A stretch of 64,000 nucleotides of DNA, from the NCBI GenBank assembly GCA_963977005.1, contig CAXBMQ010000004.1, positions 124,001 to 188,000 on the forward strand. The letters run 5' to 3'. The position numbers and the translations under genes were made by a program. Source of the DNA: CAXBCP01 sp963977005. Lineage in GTDB: Bacteria > Pseudomonadota > Alphaproteobacteria > MPNO01 > UBA830. Below, one piece after another: positions 18,989 to 27,902 of the stretch. The notes under the pieces were generated by a model that saw nothing but the letters and a program-made list of their open reading frames with translations, was not told the DNA's origin and did not search any database. Within the stretch, counting starts at the first letter, position 1. Each line of letters starts with the position of its first letter.

Positions 18989-20095
18989 ATGTCAATCATC
19001 GCAGAACCCACGCTACCCCCCTCCGTTGAGGGTAAGATCGACCTCGTCGGATTGTCGCGCGCAGAAATGGCCGCGGAATTCGACAGGCTGGGATTGCCCG
19101 CATTCCGTGTAAAGCAGGTCTGGCACTGGATTTACCATCACGGCGTCCGGGATTTCACTGAAATGACTACCATCGCCAAGGGGATGCAGGGCGAGCTTGC
19201 GGAGATGTTCGATATCTCGCGCCCCGGAATAGCGACCGAACAGACATCGACCGATGGGACGCGCAAATGGCTGATGTCGTTCCCCGACGGCAAAATGGCC
19301 GAGGCCGTTCATATCCCGGAAAGAGACCGCGGGGCCGTGTGCATCTCGTCGCAGGTCGGCTGCACGCTCAACTGCCGGTTCTGCCATACCGGTACCCAGC
19401 TGATGGTGCGCAATCTGACGCCGGGCGAGATCGTCGGCCAGTTCATGCTGGCGCGCGATTCCTATGGCGAATGGCCGTCCTCGAAGGAACCGCGCCAGCT
19501 GACCAATATCGTCATGATGGGTATGGGCGAGCCGCTTTATAACTACGACAACGTCGTCAAGGCGCTGCGCATCGTGATGGACGAGGAAGGTATTAACGTC
19601 TCGCGCCGCCGCATCACCCTGTCGACCGCCGGCGTCGTGCCGATGATCCCGAAGGTCGGCGCCGATCTCGGTGTGCAATTGGCGATTTCGCTGCATGCGG
19701 TAAACGACGATCTGCGTGATGAAATCGTGCCGATAAACAAAAAATACCCCATCGCCGAATTGCTGGACGCCTGCCGGGCCTATCCGGAAGCGCGCAATTC
19801 GCGGCGGATCACGTTCGAATACGTGATGCTCAAGGGGATGAACGACACGCCGGCCGATGCGCGCGAACTGGTGCGGCTTATCAGCGGGATCCCGGCCAAG
19901 ATCAACCTGATCCCGTTCAACCCCTGGCCCGGCGCCCCGTACGAATGTTCGACCGACGAAGACATTGCGGCATTCGCCGATATCGTCAACCGGGCGGGCT
20001 ATTCGTCGCCGGTTCGCACCCCGCGTGGCCGTGATATCTCCGCCGCCTGCGGCCAGTTGAAAACCGAAAGCATGCGGGAACGGAAATCGGCTTGA
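18989..20095 (+). CDS. rlmN: 23S rRNA (adenine-C2)-methyltransferase RlmN
   Basis: Radical SAM methyltransferase of 368 aa that methylates C2 of A2503 in 23S rRNA and of A37 in some tRNAs. The cluster motif is C125-x3-C129-x2-C132 (CTLNCRFC). The acceptor Cys near residue 118 and the C-terminal Cys in ISAACGQL fit the methyl-transfer pair. Motif MMGMGEPLYNYDNV is conserved. Length and start (MSIIAEPTLP) are normal for the family. Confidence 0.95.
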   Translation: MSIIAEPTLPPSVEGKIDLVGLSRAEMAAEFDRLGLPAFRVKQVWHWIYHHGVRDFTEMTTIAKGMQGELAEMFDISRPGIATEQTSTDGTRKWLMSFPDGKMAEAVHIPERDRGAVCISSQVGCTLNCRFCHTGTQLMVRNLTPGEIVGQFMLARDSYGEWPSSKEPRQLTNIVMMGMGEPLYNYDNVVKALRIVMDEEGINVSRRRITLSTAGVVPMIPKVGADLGVQLAISLHAVNDDLRDEIVPINKKYPIAELLDACRAYPEARNSRRITFEYVMLKGMNDTPADARELVRLISGIPAKINLIPFNPWPGAPYECSTDEDIAAFADIVNRAGYSSPVRTPRGRDISAACGQLKTESMRERKSA

Positions 20096-20172
20096 GTAGC
20101 TTGCCGAGGCAGGGCGATCCCCTATACTCCGCCGCCATCACACAGGCTGCCATCACATAAAAAGGACGCGAA

Positions 20173-21393
20173 ATGGCCGGACCACGACCCGGAGAGGTCA
20201 ACAAGATCGTGCTCGCCTATTCGGGCGGGCTGGATACGTCTGTCATTCTCAAATGGCTGCAGGAAACCTATGACTGCGAGGTGGTGACCTTCACCGCCGA
20301 TCTCGGCCAGGGCGAGGAAGTCGAGCCGGCGCGGCAAAAGGCCGAGGCCGCCGGGGTGAAGGAAATCTTCATCGACGACCTGCGCGAGGAATTCGTGCGC
20401 GATTTCGTTTTCCCGATGTTCCGCGCCAACGCGCTGTACGAAGGCATCTACCTGCTCGGCACCTCGATTGCCCGGCCGCTGATCTCCAAGCGCCAGATCG
20501 AAATCGCGCGCCAGGTCGGCGCCGACGCCGTCAGCCACGGGGCGACCGGCAAGGGCAACGACCAGGTCCGGTTCGAGCTCGGCTATTACGCGCTGGAGCC
20601 CGATATCAAGGTGATCGCGCCGTGGCGCGAGTGGGACCTCGATTCGCGCACCAAGCTGATGGACTTCGCCCGCGAACACCAGATCCCGATCTCGCGCGAC
20701 AAGATCGACGAACCGCCCTATTCGACCGATGCCAACCTGCTGCATATTTCCTACGAGGGAAAAGCCCTCGAAGACCCCTGGGTCGAGGCGGACGATGCGA
20801 TGTATACGCGCTCGGTCTCGCCCGAGGAGGCGCCCGATACCCCGACCTATGTCGAGATCGATTTCGACCGGGGCGACGCAGTGGCGGTCGATGGCCAGGA
20901 AATGTCGCCGGCGACGCTGCTGACCAAGTTGAACGAGCTTGGCGGCGCCAACGGTATCGGCCGGATCGATATCGTCGAAAACCGCTATGTCGGCATGAAG
21001 TCGCGCGGCGTGTACGAAACGCCCGGCGGCACGATCCTGATTGCCGCCCATCGCGGCATCGAGTCGCTCACCCTCGACCGTGGTGCGGCCCACCTGAAGG
21101 ACGAGCTGATGCCGCGCTATGCGGAGCTGGTCTATAACGGGTTCTGGTTCGCGCCGGAGCGCGAGATGCTCCAGGCGGCCGTGGACGAGAGCCAGAAATA
21201 CGTCAACGGCACCGTCCGGCTCAAACTGTTCAAGGGCTCGGTCAGCGTTGTCGGTCGTAAATCGCCGGTCAGCCTGTATTCGGAACAGCACGTTACGTTC
21301 GAAGCGGATACCGTCTACGACCAGCGCGACGCCGAAGGGTTCATCAAGCTGAACGCCCTGCGTCTGCGCCTGATGAACGCCCGCAAGGGATGA
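20173..21393 (+). CDS. argG: Argininosuccinate synthase
   Basis: A 406-aa enzyme joining citrulline and aspartate, using ATP, to make argininosuccinate in arginine synthesis. The ATP-binding P-loop AYSGGLDTS is at residues 15-23. Other conserved blocks include TGKGNDQVRFE, GRKSP and SLYSEQHVTFE. It has an AAGGA site before ATG 20173. The codon use is strongly GC-biased, as expected for a well-expressed gene. argB of the same pathway is at 55918. Confidence 0.96.
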   Translation: MAGPRPGEVNKIVLAYSGGLDTSVILKWLQETYDCEVVTFTADLGQGEEVEPARQKAEAAGVKEIFIDDLREEFVRDFVFPMFRANALYEGIYLLGTSIARPLISKRQIEIARQVGADAVSHGATGKGNDQVRFELGYYALEPDIKVIAPWREWDLDSRTKLMDFAREHQIPISRDKIDEPPYSTDANLLHISYEGKALEDPWVEADDAMYTRSVSPEEAPDTPTYVEIDFDRGDAVAVDGQEMSPATLLTKLNELGGANGIGRIDIVENRYVGMKSRGVYETPGGTILIAAHRGIESLTLDRGAAHLKDELMPRYAELVYNGFWFAPEREMLQAAVDESQKYVNGTVRLKLFKGSVSVVGRKSPVSLYSEQHVTFEADTVYDQRDAEGFIKLNALRLRLMNARKG

Positions 21394-21400
21394 TGGAACG

Positions 21401-22291
21401 ATGACGGCGGGGGGTTCTGCCCCGCCGTCTCAGTTTGTGCGCAGTGCCGTCTGGGCAATCCTGGCCGCCGTCAGCTTTGCCTTCATGATGACCAGCGTGC
21501 GCTACATGGACGGCAAGTTCGACGCCTTCCAGATCGTTCTGGTCCGTGCGCTTGTCGGCATATTGCTGGTGATCCCGCTGGTCTCCAGATTCGGTATCGG
21601 GGCATTGAAGACCGGCAGAATGCCGATGCATGTCGTGCGCACGCTGTTTGCGCTGTTCGCCATGGCGACACTGTATTACGCGCTTGCCGATATCGCGGTC
21701 GCCCAGGCGATTGCGCTGACATTCCTCATTCCCCTGTTCACGACGATTGCCGCCGGGCTGGTCCTGCGCGAATCGGTCGGGGTTCATCGCTGGGCCGCAA
21801 CGCTGGTCGGGTTCGTCGGTGCAATGGTGATCATCCGGCCGGGCGTGATTGAAATAGATCTGCCGGTTTTGCTGGTTGTTCTGTCGTCGGCGCTCTATGC
21901 GGGCGCGTGGTCGAGCGTGAAGATCCTGACCCGTACCGATTCCCCCGCCGTCACCGTGTTCTGGCTGAACGTGCTGATGGTGCCGCTGACGGCAATTCCC
22001 GTCGCCTTCCTGTGGGTAACGCCGGACTGGTCGGATGCATTGCCGTTGACGGTGATGGCGCTGTCGGGCTGGTCTGCCCATTTCTGCCAGGCGCGTGCGT
22101 TCGAGCATTCCGATGCCAGCGCCGTCATGCCGTTCGATTTCCTGCGCCTGCCGCTTGGCGCGGCGTTCGGCTACGTTCTGTTCGCGGAATTCATCGATAT
22201 CTGGACATGGACCGGTGCGGTCATCATCTTCGCGGCGGGCTATTATATCACCCGGCGCGAGGCCTTGCGGAATGGCGGGACCGCCCGATAA
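21401..22291 (+). CDS. EamA/DMT family transporter 8
   Basis: EamA protein of 296 aa, ten helices, with MVIIRPGVIEID between repeats. It begins 7 bp after the argG stop, so it is probably co-transcribed with argG; this could hint at an amino-acid or arginine-related substrate, which is inference only. It is the eighth EamA paralogue in the window. Confidence 0.86.
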   Translation: MTAGGSAPPSQFVRSAVWAILAAVSFAFMMTSVRYMDGKFDAFQIVLVRALVGILLVIPLVSRFGIGALKTGRMPMHVVRTLFALFAMATLYYALADIAVAQAIALTFLIPLFTTIAAGLVLRESVGVHRWAATLVGFVGAMVIIRPGVIEIDLPVLLVVLSSALYAGAWSSVKILTRTDSPAVTVFWLNVLMVPLTAIPVAFLWVTPDWSDALPLTVMALSGWSAHFCQARAFEHSDASAVMPFDFLRLPLGAAFGYVLFAEFIDIWTWTGAVIIFAAGYYITRREALRNGGTAR

Positions 22292-22322
22292 GGCACAGCA
22301 TTTCCACCGGATGGTGCGGTAC

Positions 22323-23018
22323 TTAGACCGGGAACAGGTTCATCCCGAAGACGTTTTCGTGCAGGTACAGAAACGCCAGGTAGAGAACCGTGGCGACAAC
22401 GACCCGCCACCAGCCGACGTCGCTCATCACCAGGGTGCGGCGGCCCTGAAGGATTGCCTTGAACGGTGTTCTGCAGGTGCCGGCCTCGAACGCCCGCCAG
22501 GCATCGTCCGCATTGGCGCGCCGGCGGTTATCGATATGGACCATGCCGAAGGTCGACAGGACCCAGAAGCCGCCGAAAAATACGATGGCCGCGATATCTC
22601 CCCGGACAAAAAGATGTGCGCCCGACCAGAGAGCGAAAGCCGCCAGCATGGGATGTCGGACGATCGAATAAATGCCTTTGCCGGGTGCGACCTCATGGTG
22701 CAGTGCGTCCATGCCGACCAGTGTCGGATTTCTGGTTGTGAAGCTGCACAGGAAAAAGAAGACCGCAAAATACATCAGGATCAGGATCACCGGCGGCCCG
22801 AACAGGCCGACATCCCAGACGCGCTGATATGGCGCCGCGTTATAGGCGCTGATCATCCAGCCGAGGGCGGCGATCATCAGAACCGAATATATCGCCCGGA
22901 ACGGCGCTTCTCCGATCGCCCGTGTCAGGGGGCCGCGTATTGCAGCCGAAGACAGGAGAAAATGCCCGCCGACAAAGGCGAGTGTCGCGAACAGCAGGGG
23001 AAGCATACCGGCAGCCAT
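22323..23018 (-). CDS. NnrU family membrane protein
   Basis: Polytopic membrane protein of 231 aa matching the NnrU/isoprenylcysteine-methyltransferase-like fold. The conserved segments are YSIVRHPML and WVLSTFGMVHIDNRR. NnrU was named from denitrification gene clusters, but no nitrite or nitric-oxide reductase genes occur here, so the role is unknown. It may also be related to short-chain methyltransferase-like membrane proteins. Start ATG 23018. Confidence 0.82.
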   Translation of the reverse strand: MAAGMLPLLFATLAFVGGHFLLSSAAIRGPLTRAIGEAPFRAIYSVLMIAALGWMISAYNAAPYQRVWDVGLFGPPVILILMYFAVFFFLCSFTTRNPTLVGMDALHHEVAPGKGIYSIVRHPMLAAFALWSGAHLFVRGDIAAIVFFGGFWVLSTFGMVHIDNRRRANADDAWRAFEAGTCRTPFKAILQGRRTLVMSDVGWWRVVVATVLYLAFLYLHENVFGMNLFPV

Positions 23019-23069
23019 CGGGATTGATGCACTCTTTTCATCTGATACCGCCCCGAGTATAGCGCAATA

Positions 23070-23960
23070 TCAGATATCAGGAACGTCGATACCGTTCTGC
23101 CGGCAGGCGGCGACCAGCGTGTTGCGCAGCAGGCAGGCGATGGTCATCGGCCCGACACCGCCCGGCACAGGCGTGATTGCCCCGGCAATATCGATCGCTT
23201 CGTCGAAGGCGACATCGCCGACCAGGCGCATTTTGCCTTCTTCCTCTGCCGGCACGCGATTGATGCCGACATCGATGACCGTCGCGCCCGGTTTGATCCA
23301 GTCGCCCTTTATCATCTGCGGACGCCCGACGGCGGCGACCAGGATATCCGCTTCGCGGCAGACGGCGGGCAGATCCGCCGTGCGCGAATGGGCGATGGTC
23401 ACCGTGCAGTTGGCCGACAGCAGCAGCTGCGCCATCGGCTTGCCGACGATGTTCGAGCGGCCGACGATCACGGCGTTCTTGCCGGTCAGGTCGCCCAGCC
23501 GGTCTTCCAGCATCATCAGGCAGCCGAGCGGCGTGCACGGCACCATGCCGCCGCGCCCGGTCGCCAGCAGGCCGACATTGCGTAGGTGGAAGCCGTCGAC
23601 ATCTTTTTCCGGATCGATGGCGTCGATGACGGCATGTGGATCGATCTGGCCGGGCAGGGGAAGCTGCACCAGGATGCCATGGACGGCAGGGTCGGCATTC
23701 AGCTTGTCTATGGCGCCGAGCAGGTCTTTTTCCGACGTATCGACGGGCAGGGTCTCGCCCAGCGATTTCATGCCGGCCTCGACCGTTTGTTTGTTCTTGT
23801 TGCGAACGTAGACCTGGCTGGCCGGGTCTTCGCCCACCAGCACCGCGGCAAGGCCCGGGACGATCCCGTTCGCGGATTTGAGTTTCGCGGTTTCTTCCGC
23901 GACCCGCGTGCGCAGCCCGGCAGCGAAGCCCTTGCCGTCGATGATTTTTGCGTCCGACAT
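23070..23960 (-). CDS. folD: Bifunctional methylenetetrahydrofolate dehydrogenase / cyclohydrolase FolD
   Basis: Cytoplasmic folate enzyme of 296 aa that interconverts 5,10-methylene-, 5,10-methenyl- and 10-formyl-THF. Conserved motifs are YVRNKNKQ (Tyr and catalytic Lys), VQLPLPGQ, and the nucleotide-binding GRSNIVGKP. PGGVGPMT closes the active site. ATG 23960 (MSDAKIIDGK) is preferred over the in-frame upstream start at 24008. The yggT-like gene ends 8 bp upstream, so the two probably form a transcript. Confidence 0.95.
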   Translation of the reverse strand: MSDAKIIDGKGFAAGLRTRVAEETAKLKSANGIVPGLAAVLVGEDPASQVYVRNKNKQTVEAGMKSLGETLPVDTSEKDLLGAIDKLNADPAVHGILVQLPLPGQIDPHAVIDAIDPEKDVDGFHLRNVGLLATGRGGMVPCTPLGCLMMLEDRLGDLTGKNAVIVGRSNIVGKPMAQLLLSANCTVTIAHSRTADLPAVCREADILVAAVGRPQMIKGDWIKPGATVIDVGINRVPAEEEGKMRLVGDVAFDEAIDIAGAITPVPGGVGPMTIACLLRNTLVAACRQNGIDVPDI

Positions 23961-23968
23961 CGAAACGT

Positions 23969-24247
23969 CTAACGCGCGATATCGAAGATCAGGTCCCGGA
24001 TAAACCACAGCAGCAGGATCAGCACCACGGGCGACAGGTCGAGCCCCCCCATATTCGGCAGCAGCCGCCGGATCGGGCGCAGGGCCGGTTCGGTGAGCTT
24101 GTAGAGAACGTCGACGATCATATAGACGACGCGGTTCGAGGTGTTGATCACGTTGAAATTGATCAGCCAGCTCGCGATTACCGCGAAAAAGAGGATCCAG
24201 ATGTAAAGAGAGACGACGTTGTCTATCAGATTCAGGACGGCGGTCAT
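23969..24247 (-). CDS. YggT family membrane protein
   Basis: A 92-aa protein with two hydrophobic segments and the YggT signature SWLINFNVINTSNRVVY followed by LTEPALRPIRRLLP. YggT proteins are implicated in osmotic or cell-division functions in various bacteria, but no firm role can be given here. It lies immediately upstream of folD on the same strand. Confidence 0.88.
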   Translation of the reverse strand: MTAVLNLIDNVVSLYIWILFFAVIASWLINFNVINTSNRVVYMIVDVLYKLTEPALRPIRRLLPNMGGLDLSPVVLILLLWFIRDLIFDIAR

Positions 24248-24372
24248 GGCGGATTCCGTGGTTTTTAGGGCTTCTGATAGGTGCGAAGCGGTCGCCGGAG
24301 CCTAGCGATGCGGCGATTCGGACGCAAGCGCAGACCGTGCCGGCAAATCGCTTTCAAACCCGTTCACACCGC

Positions 24373-24401
24373 TTGACAGACAGGGGTCCCGAAACCATTA
24401 T
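24373..24401 (+). promoter_or_regulatory. Sigma-70 promoter of tRNA-Ala
   Basis: TTGACA at 24373-24378 is a perfect -35 box. CATTAT at 24396-24401 is the -10 box after a 17-bp spacer. The start point would be about 40 nt before the tRNA, as expected for a tRNA transcript that is 5'-processed by RNase P. Confidence 0.65.
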
Positions 24402-24449
24402 CCGCCCCGCTTGACCCCAAGGCGTGTTGCCGGGGTTCGACGACACGGT

Positions 24450-24525
24450 GGGGCCGTAGCTCAGCTGGGAGAGCGCAGCGTTCGCAACGCTGAGGTCGGG
24501 AGTTCGATCCTCCTCGGCTCCACCA
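24450..24525 (+). tRNA. tRNA-Ala (anticodon CGC)
   Basis: A 76-nt cloverleaf with CCA encoded. The acceptor GGGGCCG pairs with CGGCTCC, and the third pair is G-U (G3:U70), the alanine identity element. The anticodon stem is CAGCG/CGCTG, with loop TTCGCAA placing CGC at positions 34-36 to read GCG. The T loop is TTCGATC and discriminator A precedes CCA. A perfect -35 box lies upstream. Confidence 0.97.
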
Positions 24526-24641
24526 ATTCCGCCCAACATTTCTGAAAGCGTCGGTAAGCGGAGATCTCCCGCGACAATTTTTGGGTGAAAATGTTATACC
24601 AGTCCCGTAACGCAAATCTGATCGTCAAGCAGGTGAGAGCA

Positions 24642-25016
24642 GTGCTTAAGAAGCGGCGCCTAAATGTTTGCGCTTATATTTTGATGGCTTGTCTCACCGG
24701 TGTGCTTCCGCTCGCAGTTGGACACTCGGCTGCAGACGCGTTCGCGCTGGCGATGACCGAGGAAACCCGTCATGACATCCTCTCCCCTGCCTCGGAAGAG
24801 CACGGTCATGTCCACGAAGGTGGCGAGTCCGAAGAACGGCTGCCTGGTCATGTTCACGGACACAACCCTCTCGACCATTCCCATGAAACACCCAGCGTTA
24901 TGGCGGTATTGAGTATTTTTGGTCCGGAAATATTTCCGGTTTGGGATGCAGGAACCGTCTTCACTCCGATCCACGGCCCTCCCCATCTTATCGAACGACC
25001 GCCCCGGAATATCTGA
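24642..25016 (+). CDS. Secreted histidine-rich protein, metal module
   Basis: Predicted exported protein of 124 aa. The GTG at 24642 has AGGTGAGA 3-10 nt upstream. A signal peptide (KKRR then a hydrophobic core, about residues 3-30) is followed by a His/Glu-rich segment with HGHVHEGG and HVHGH, and a DHSHE repeat. Such segments bind Zn2+, Ni2+ or Co2+. Farther-upstream starts (e.g. 24585) give a non-typical leader and would overlap an AT-rich promoter-like region. It is followed by a HupE/UreJ-like permease. I do not recognise a named family. Confidence 0.62.
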   Translation: MLKKRRLNVCAYILMACLTGVLPLAVGHSAADAFALAMTEETRHDILSPASEEHGHVHEGGESEERLPGHVHGHNPLDHSHETPSVMAVLSIFGPEIFPVWDAGTVFTPIHGPPHLIERPPRNI

Positions 25017-25078
25017 ATCCGCTTTCTAAGGTAATGCACCTTGGTGTGCACTTCAGATTAATAGATGGGAATTTTCGA

Positions 25079-25807
25079 ATGTCTCGATTACTAAACCCGC
25101 GGCGGGTAATTTCCGCTTGCCGGGCACCACATGCGTGGGCAACTCTCATTGCCCTGACCGCGATTATTATGGCCGCCCCCGCTTTTGGCCATAACGTCAC
25201 CGAAGGGGACAAAGGCTATATCCTCGAAATCACTGGCGTGAACCTTGTGCCGTATCTGTACCTTGGGGCAAAGCACATGGTGACCGGATACGATCACCTG
25301 CTTTTCCTCTTCGGTGTGATCTTCTTCCTCTACAAGGCAAAACATATCGGCATATATGTCAGCCTGTTCGCCCTCGGCCATTCAACAACGCTTCTCTACG
25401 GCGTCCTCGCCGGGACCAGCGTCAGCTCGTACCTGATCGACGCCATCATCGGCCTGTCCGTCGTGTACAAGGCGCTGGACAACATGGGCGCCTATCAGCG
25501 CTGGTTCGGCTTCCAGCCGAACACCAAGGCCGCGACTCTCATTTTTGGCCTGTTTCACGGTTTAGGCCTGGCAACCAAGATTCAGGAATACGACATGGCT
25601 GAAGACGGTCTGATACCGAATCTCCTGGCGTTCAACGTCGGTGTGGAAATCGGTCAGTTGCTGGCGCTCGGCACAATTCTGATCGCGATCAGCTTCTGGC
25701 GGCGCACCGCCAGTTTCTGGCGCCATGCCTATACCGCCAACGTCGCGATGATGTCCGCCGGCTTTGTACTGATCGGATTTCAGCTCACCGGCTACTTCGT
25801 AAACTGA
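25079..25807 (+). CDS. HupE/UreJ-like membrane protein
   Basis: A 242-aa protein. An N-terminal signal segment (residues about 15-35, ending AFGHN) and six or more hydrophobic helices match the HupE/UreJ family. Conserved polar helix residues include KHMVTGYDHLLFL, LFALGHSTTL and GLFHGLGLA. The family is associated with nickel uptake for hydrogenase and urease, but members occur without these and may carry other metals. No hydrogenase or urease lies here. It sits between the His-rich protein and the anchor gene, probably one operon. Confidence 0.82.
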   Translation: MSRLLNPRRVISACRAPHAWATLIALTAIIMAAPAFGHNVTEGDKGYILEITGVNLVPYLYLGAKHMVTGYDHLLFLFGVIFFLYKAKHIGIYVSLFALGHSTTLLYGVLAGTSVSSYLIDAIIGLSVVYKALDNMGAYQRWFGFQPNTKAATLIFGLFHGLGLATKIQEYDMAEDGLIPNLLAFNVGVEIGQLLALGTILIAISFWRRTASFWRHAYTANVAMMSAGFVLIGFQLTGYFVN

Positions 25808-25826
25808 CCTGCAAGGAATCAAATCA

Positions 25827-26465
25827 ATGTACAACTCCGATATACCCACCCGTGCCGAACTCCCGACAACCCGGCAACTTCTGCGCTCCACCGTGATCGC
25901 GGCATTTGTGGCCGCGGTCCTCCTTGTCACGGCGATTCTGCCCGCGGAATATGGCATCGACCCCACCGGAATCGGCAGCGTTACCGGCCTTACGGAAATG
26001 GGCGAGATAAAGACGCAACTGGAGGAAGAAGCGGAAGCCGACAGGTTGAAGAATGTACCGGCGACCACCGGCCCGCAGTCGCGTTCGGGGCTCTTTGACC
26101 GCATTCTTGCACTGCGGCTGATCTCCCCGGCCGAAGCGCAGTCGGCGGCCAAAACCGACAAGAGATCCTTCACTCTCAAACCCGGTCAGGGCGCCGAGAT
26201 AAAACTTGCCATGAAAAAGGGCGCCAAAGTCTCTTACAACTGGGCGGTAGAAGGTGGCACCGCGAACTACGACCTGCATGGCGGCACGCCGGGCGGGAAG
26301 GAAAAGAGCTTCAAGCGGGGCCGGTCGGTAAAGGGCGATGAAGGTGTTTTCGAAGCCCCGTTCGATGGCAATCACGGCTGGTTCTGGCGCAACCGTACCA
26401 AAAAGAACGTGACGGTGACACTGACCGTCAGCGGTGACTACGCCAAAATCAAGCGTGTGATGTAA
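25827..26465 (+). CDS. Membrane-anchored periplasmic protein of the HupE module
   Basis: A 212-aa protein with one N-terminal transmembrane helix (residues about 20-40, STVIAAFVAAVLLVTAILP). The remainder is periplasmic, with an acidic helix (EMGEIKTQLEEEAEADR) and a C-terminal beta domain containing KVSYNWAVEGGTANYDLHG and HGWFWRN. It resembles the 'transmembrane anchor protein' group often found next to HupE-like genes. The function is unknown; metal relay to the permease is a reasonable guess. It begins 19 bp after the HupE-like gene. Confidence 0.7.
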   Translation: MYNSDIPTRAELPTTRQLLRSTVIAAFVAAVLLVTAILPAEYGIDPTGIGSVTGLTEMGEIKTQLEEEAEADRLKNVPATTGPQSRSGLFDRILALRLISPAEAQSAAKTDKRSFTLKPGQGAEIKLAMKKGAKVSYNWAVEGGTANYDLHGGTPGGKEKSFKRGRSVKGDEGVFEAPFDGNHGWFWRNRTKKNVTVTLTVSGDYAKIKRVM

Positions 26466-26473
26466 AACACTTA

Positions 26474-26507
26474 CGCCTTCCCCGCTTTCGGGCGGGGGAG
26501 GCGATTT
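26474..26507 (+). terminator. Rho-independent terminator after the HupE operon
   Basis: Twelve-base arms at 26474-26485 and 26492-26503, with one G-T mispair, enclose a six-nt loop. ATTTT follows at 26504. It lies between two convergent genes and may act in both directions, although the T run is short. Confidence 0.65.
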
Positions 26508-26528
26508 TCCGCTCGCGCGGATGGTCGC

Positions 26529-27902
26529 TCAGCGCGACGGCCAGATAGGGTGGTGCAGGTCGATCACATATGGATGACTGTGGCGACCCGCCATGTGGCG
26601 GTGCGGGTGACGGTGCGGTTCCCGACCGACATCTCCGTCGTGCACGTGCTGGTGATGTTCGTCATGCAAGTGCGGGTGTTCGTGTTGCATAGCGTCGTGC
26701 CAGTGTTCCAGCGTCACGTGGTCGTCCGCCGGCCAGAAGTAGAACGCGAGAAACGTCCCGCCCAGGGTGATGCAGGCGAGAATCGCGAAAGCGGCGTCGA
26801 GACCCAACATCCTACCGGTCCAGCCGGCGAGCGGATAGGCGGCGAGCCAGCAGCCGTGTGAAAGCGCGAATTGGGCGGCATATACGGCGGGCCGGTCACC
26901 TTCACGAGCCGAGCGGCGGAGCAGTCGGCTTGCTGGCGTCTGGATCAGCGAGGATCCTGCGCCCAGCGTCAGCCAGGTAGCCAATAACGCTTCAAAGCCC
27001 GGCGCAGAGAGTCCGGTCAGCAGTCCCGCGCCGAGGACCAGCCCCCCGGCGAGCATCACTGTCCGGTCCGGGATTCGCTCCAGCACCCGTGGCAGGACGA
27101 GTGCGACAGTCATCGACCCCAGCCCGGCGGCCGCAAACGCGATAGCCGTCTCTGTTTCCGAACCGCCCAGCCGGTCACGCACAATGACAACCGTATTGAC
27201 GATCATCATGGCGCCCGCCGCCGCGACGGCCAGCGACAGCGCGAGCAATCCGCGCAGCCGTGGCGTGTTAAGATAGATTGAGACGCCGACGCCCAGATTG
27301 GACCACAGACCGGCTTCCCGTTCCCCGGGAGCGGGCGCAGGCAGACGTACCGACAGCACCAGCAGTGCGGAAATCAGGAAGGCCAGCGCATTCGCGGCGA
27401 ACAGGCCGTTATAACTGACCACCACAAGCGCGGCGGCGGCAACCACCGGGCTCAACAGGTTTTCCAGATCGTAGGCCAGCCGCGACAGCGACAGGGCGCG
27501 TGTGTATTGGGCTTCGTCGGGCAGAATATCGGGGATGGTCGCCTGAAAGGTGGGGGTAAATCCGGCTGAACAGGCGTTGAGCAGAAAAATCAGAACATAG
27601 ATCTGCCAGATTTCCGTCACGAAGGGCAGGCAGGCGACTGTACCGGCGCGTCCCAGATCGAAGGCAATCAGGAGTCGCCGACGCGGCAGGGCTTGGGCGA
27701 ACGCGCCGACGACCGGCGCGACGCCGACATAGGCGACCATTTTTATAGCCAACGCGGTACCGAGGACCAGGCCTGCGTCGGCTCCGGCAAGGTCGTAGGC
27801 AAACAGGGCCAATGCCACGGTCGACAGACCGGTGCCAGCCAACGCGATGACCTGCGCGCTAAATAGTCGGCGGTAGGTGTGGTCTGCAAGTGGCGAATTC
27901 AT
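26529..27902 (-). CDS. MFS transporter with histidine-rich C-terminal tail
   Basis: Twelve-helix MFS protein of 457 aa. The last ~55 residues form a histidine-rich cytoplasmic tail (HEHPHLHDEHHQHVHDG, HRHPHRHMAGRHSHP). Its body resembles drug/metal-type MFS proteins (RRLLIAFDLGRAGTV motif). The tail suggests that it binds or senses a divalent metal such as Ni, Co or Zn, and its position converging on the HupE-like operon supports a metal homeostasis role (inference). The direction of transport is unknown. Confidence 0.8.
   Translation of the reverse strand: MNSPLADHTYRRLFSAQVIALAGTGLSTVALALFAYDLAGADAGLVLGTALAIKMVAYVGVAPVVGAFAQALPRRRLLIAFDLGRAGTVACLPFVTEIWQIYVLIFLLNACSAGFTPTFQATIPDILPDEAQYTRALSLSRLAYDLENLLSPVVAAAALVVVSYNGLFAANALAFLISALLVLSVRLPAPAPGEREAGLWSNLGVGVSIYLNTPRLRGLLALSLAVAAAGAMMIVNTVVIVRDRLGGSETETAIAFAAAGLGSMTVALVLPRVLERIPDRTVMLAGGLVLGAGLLTGLSAPGFEALLATWLTLGAGSSLIQTPASRLLRRSAREGDRPAVYAAQFALSHGCWLAAYPLAGWTGRMLGLDAAFAILACITLGGTFLAFYFWPADDHVTLEHWHDAMQHEHPHLHDEHHQHVHDGDVGREPHRHPHRHMAGRHSHPYVIDLHHPIWPSR

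Noticed and set aside
22323..23018. NnrU as evidence for denitrification in this region
   Set aside because: No nitrite or nitric-oxide reductase or regulator genes are adjacent, so the name alone does not support it.
24585..24641. Upstream GTG (24585) as start of the His-rich protein
   Set aside because: It lacks a proper Shine-Dalgarno and adds a non-signal leader; GTG 24642 has AGGTGAGA and begins just before the basic signal-peptide N-region.
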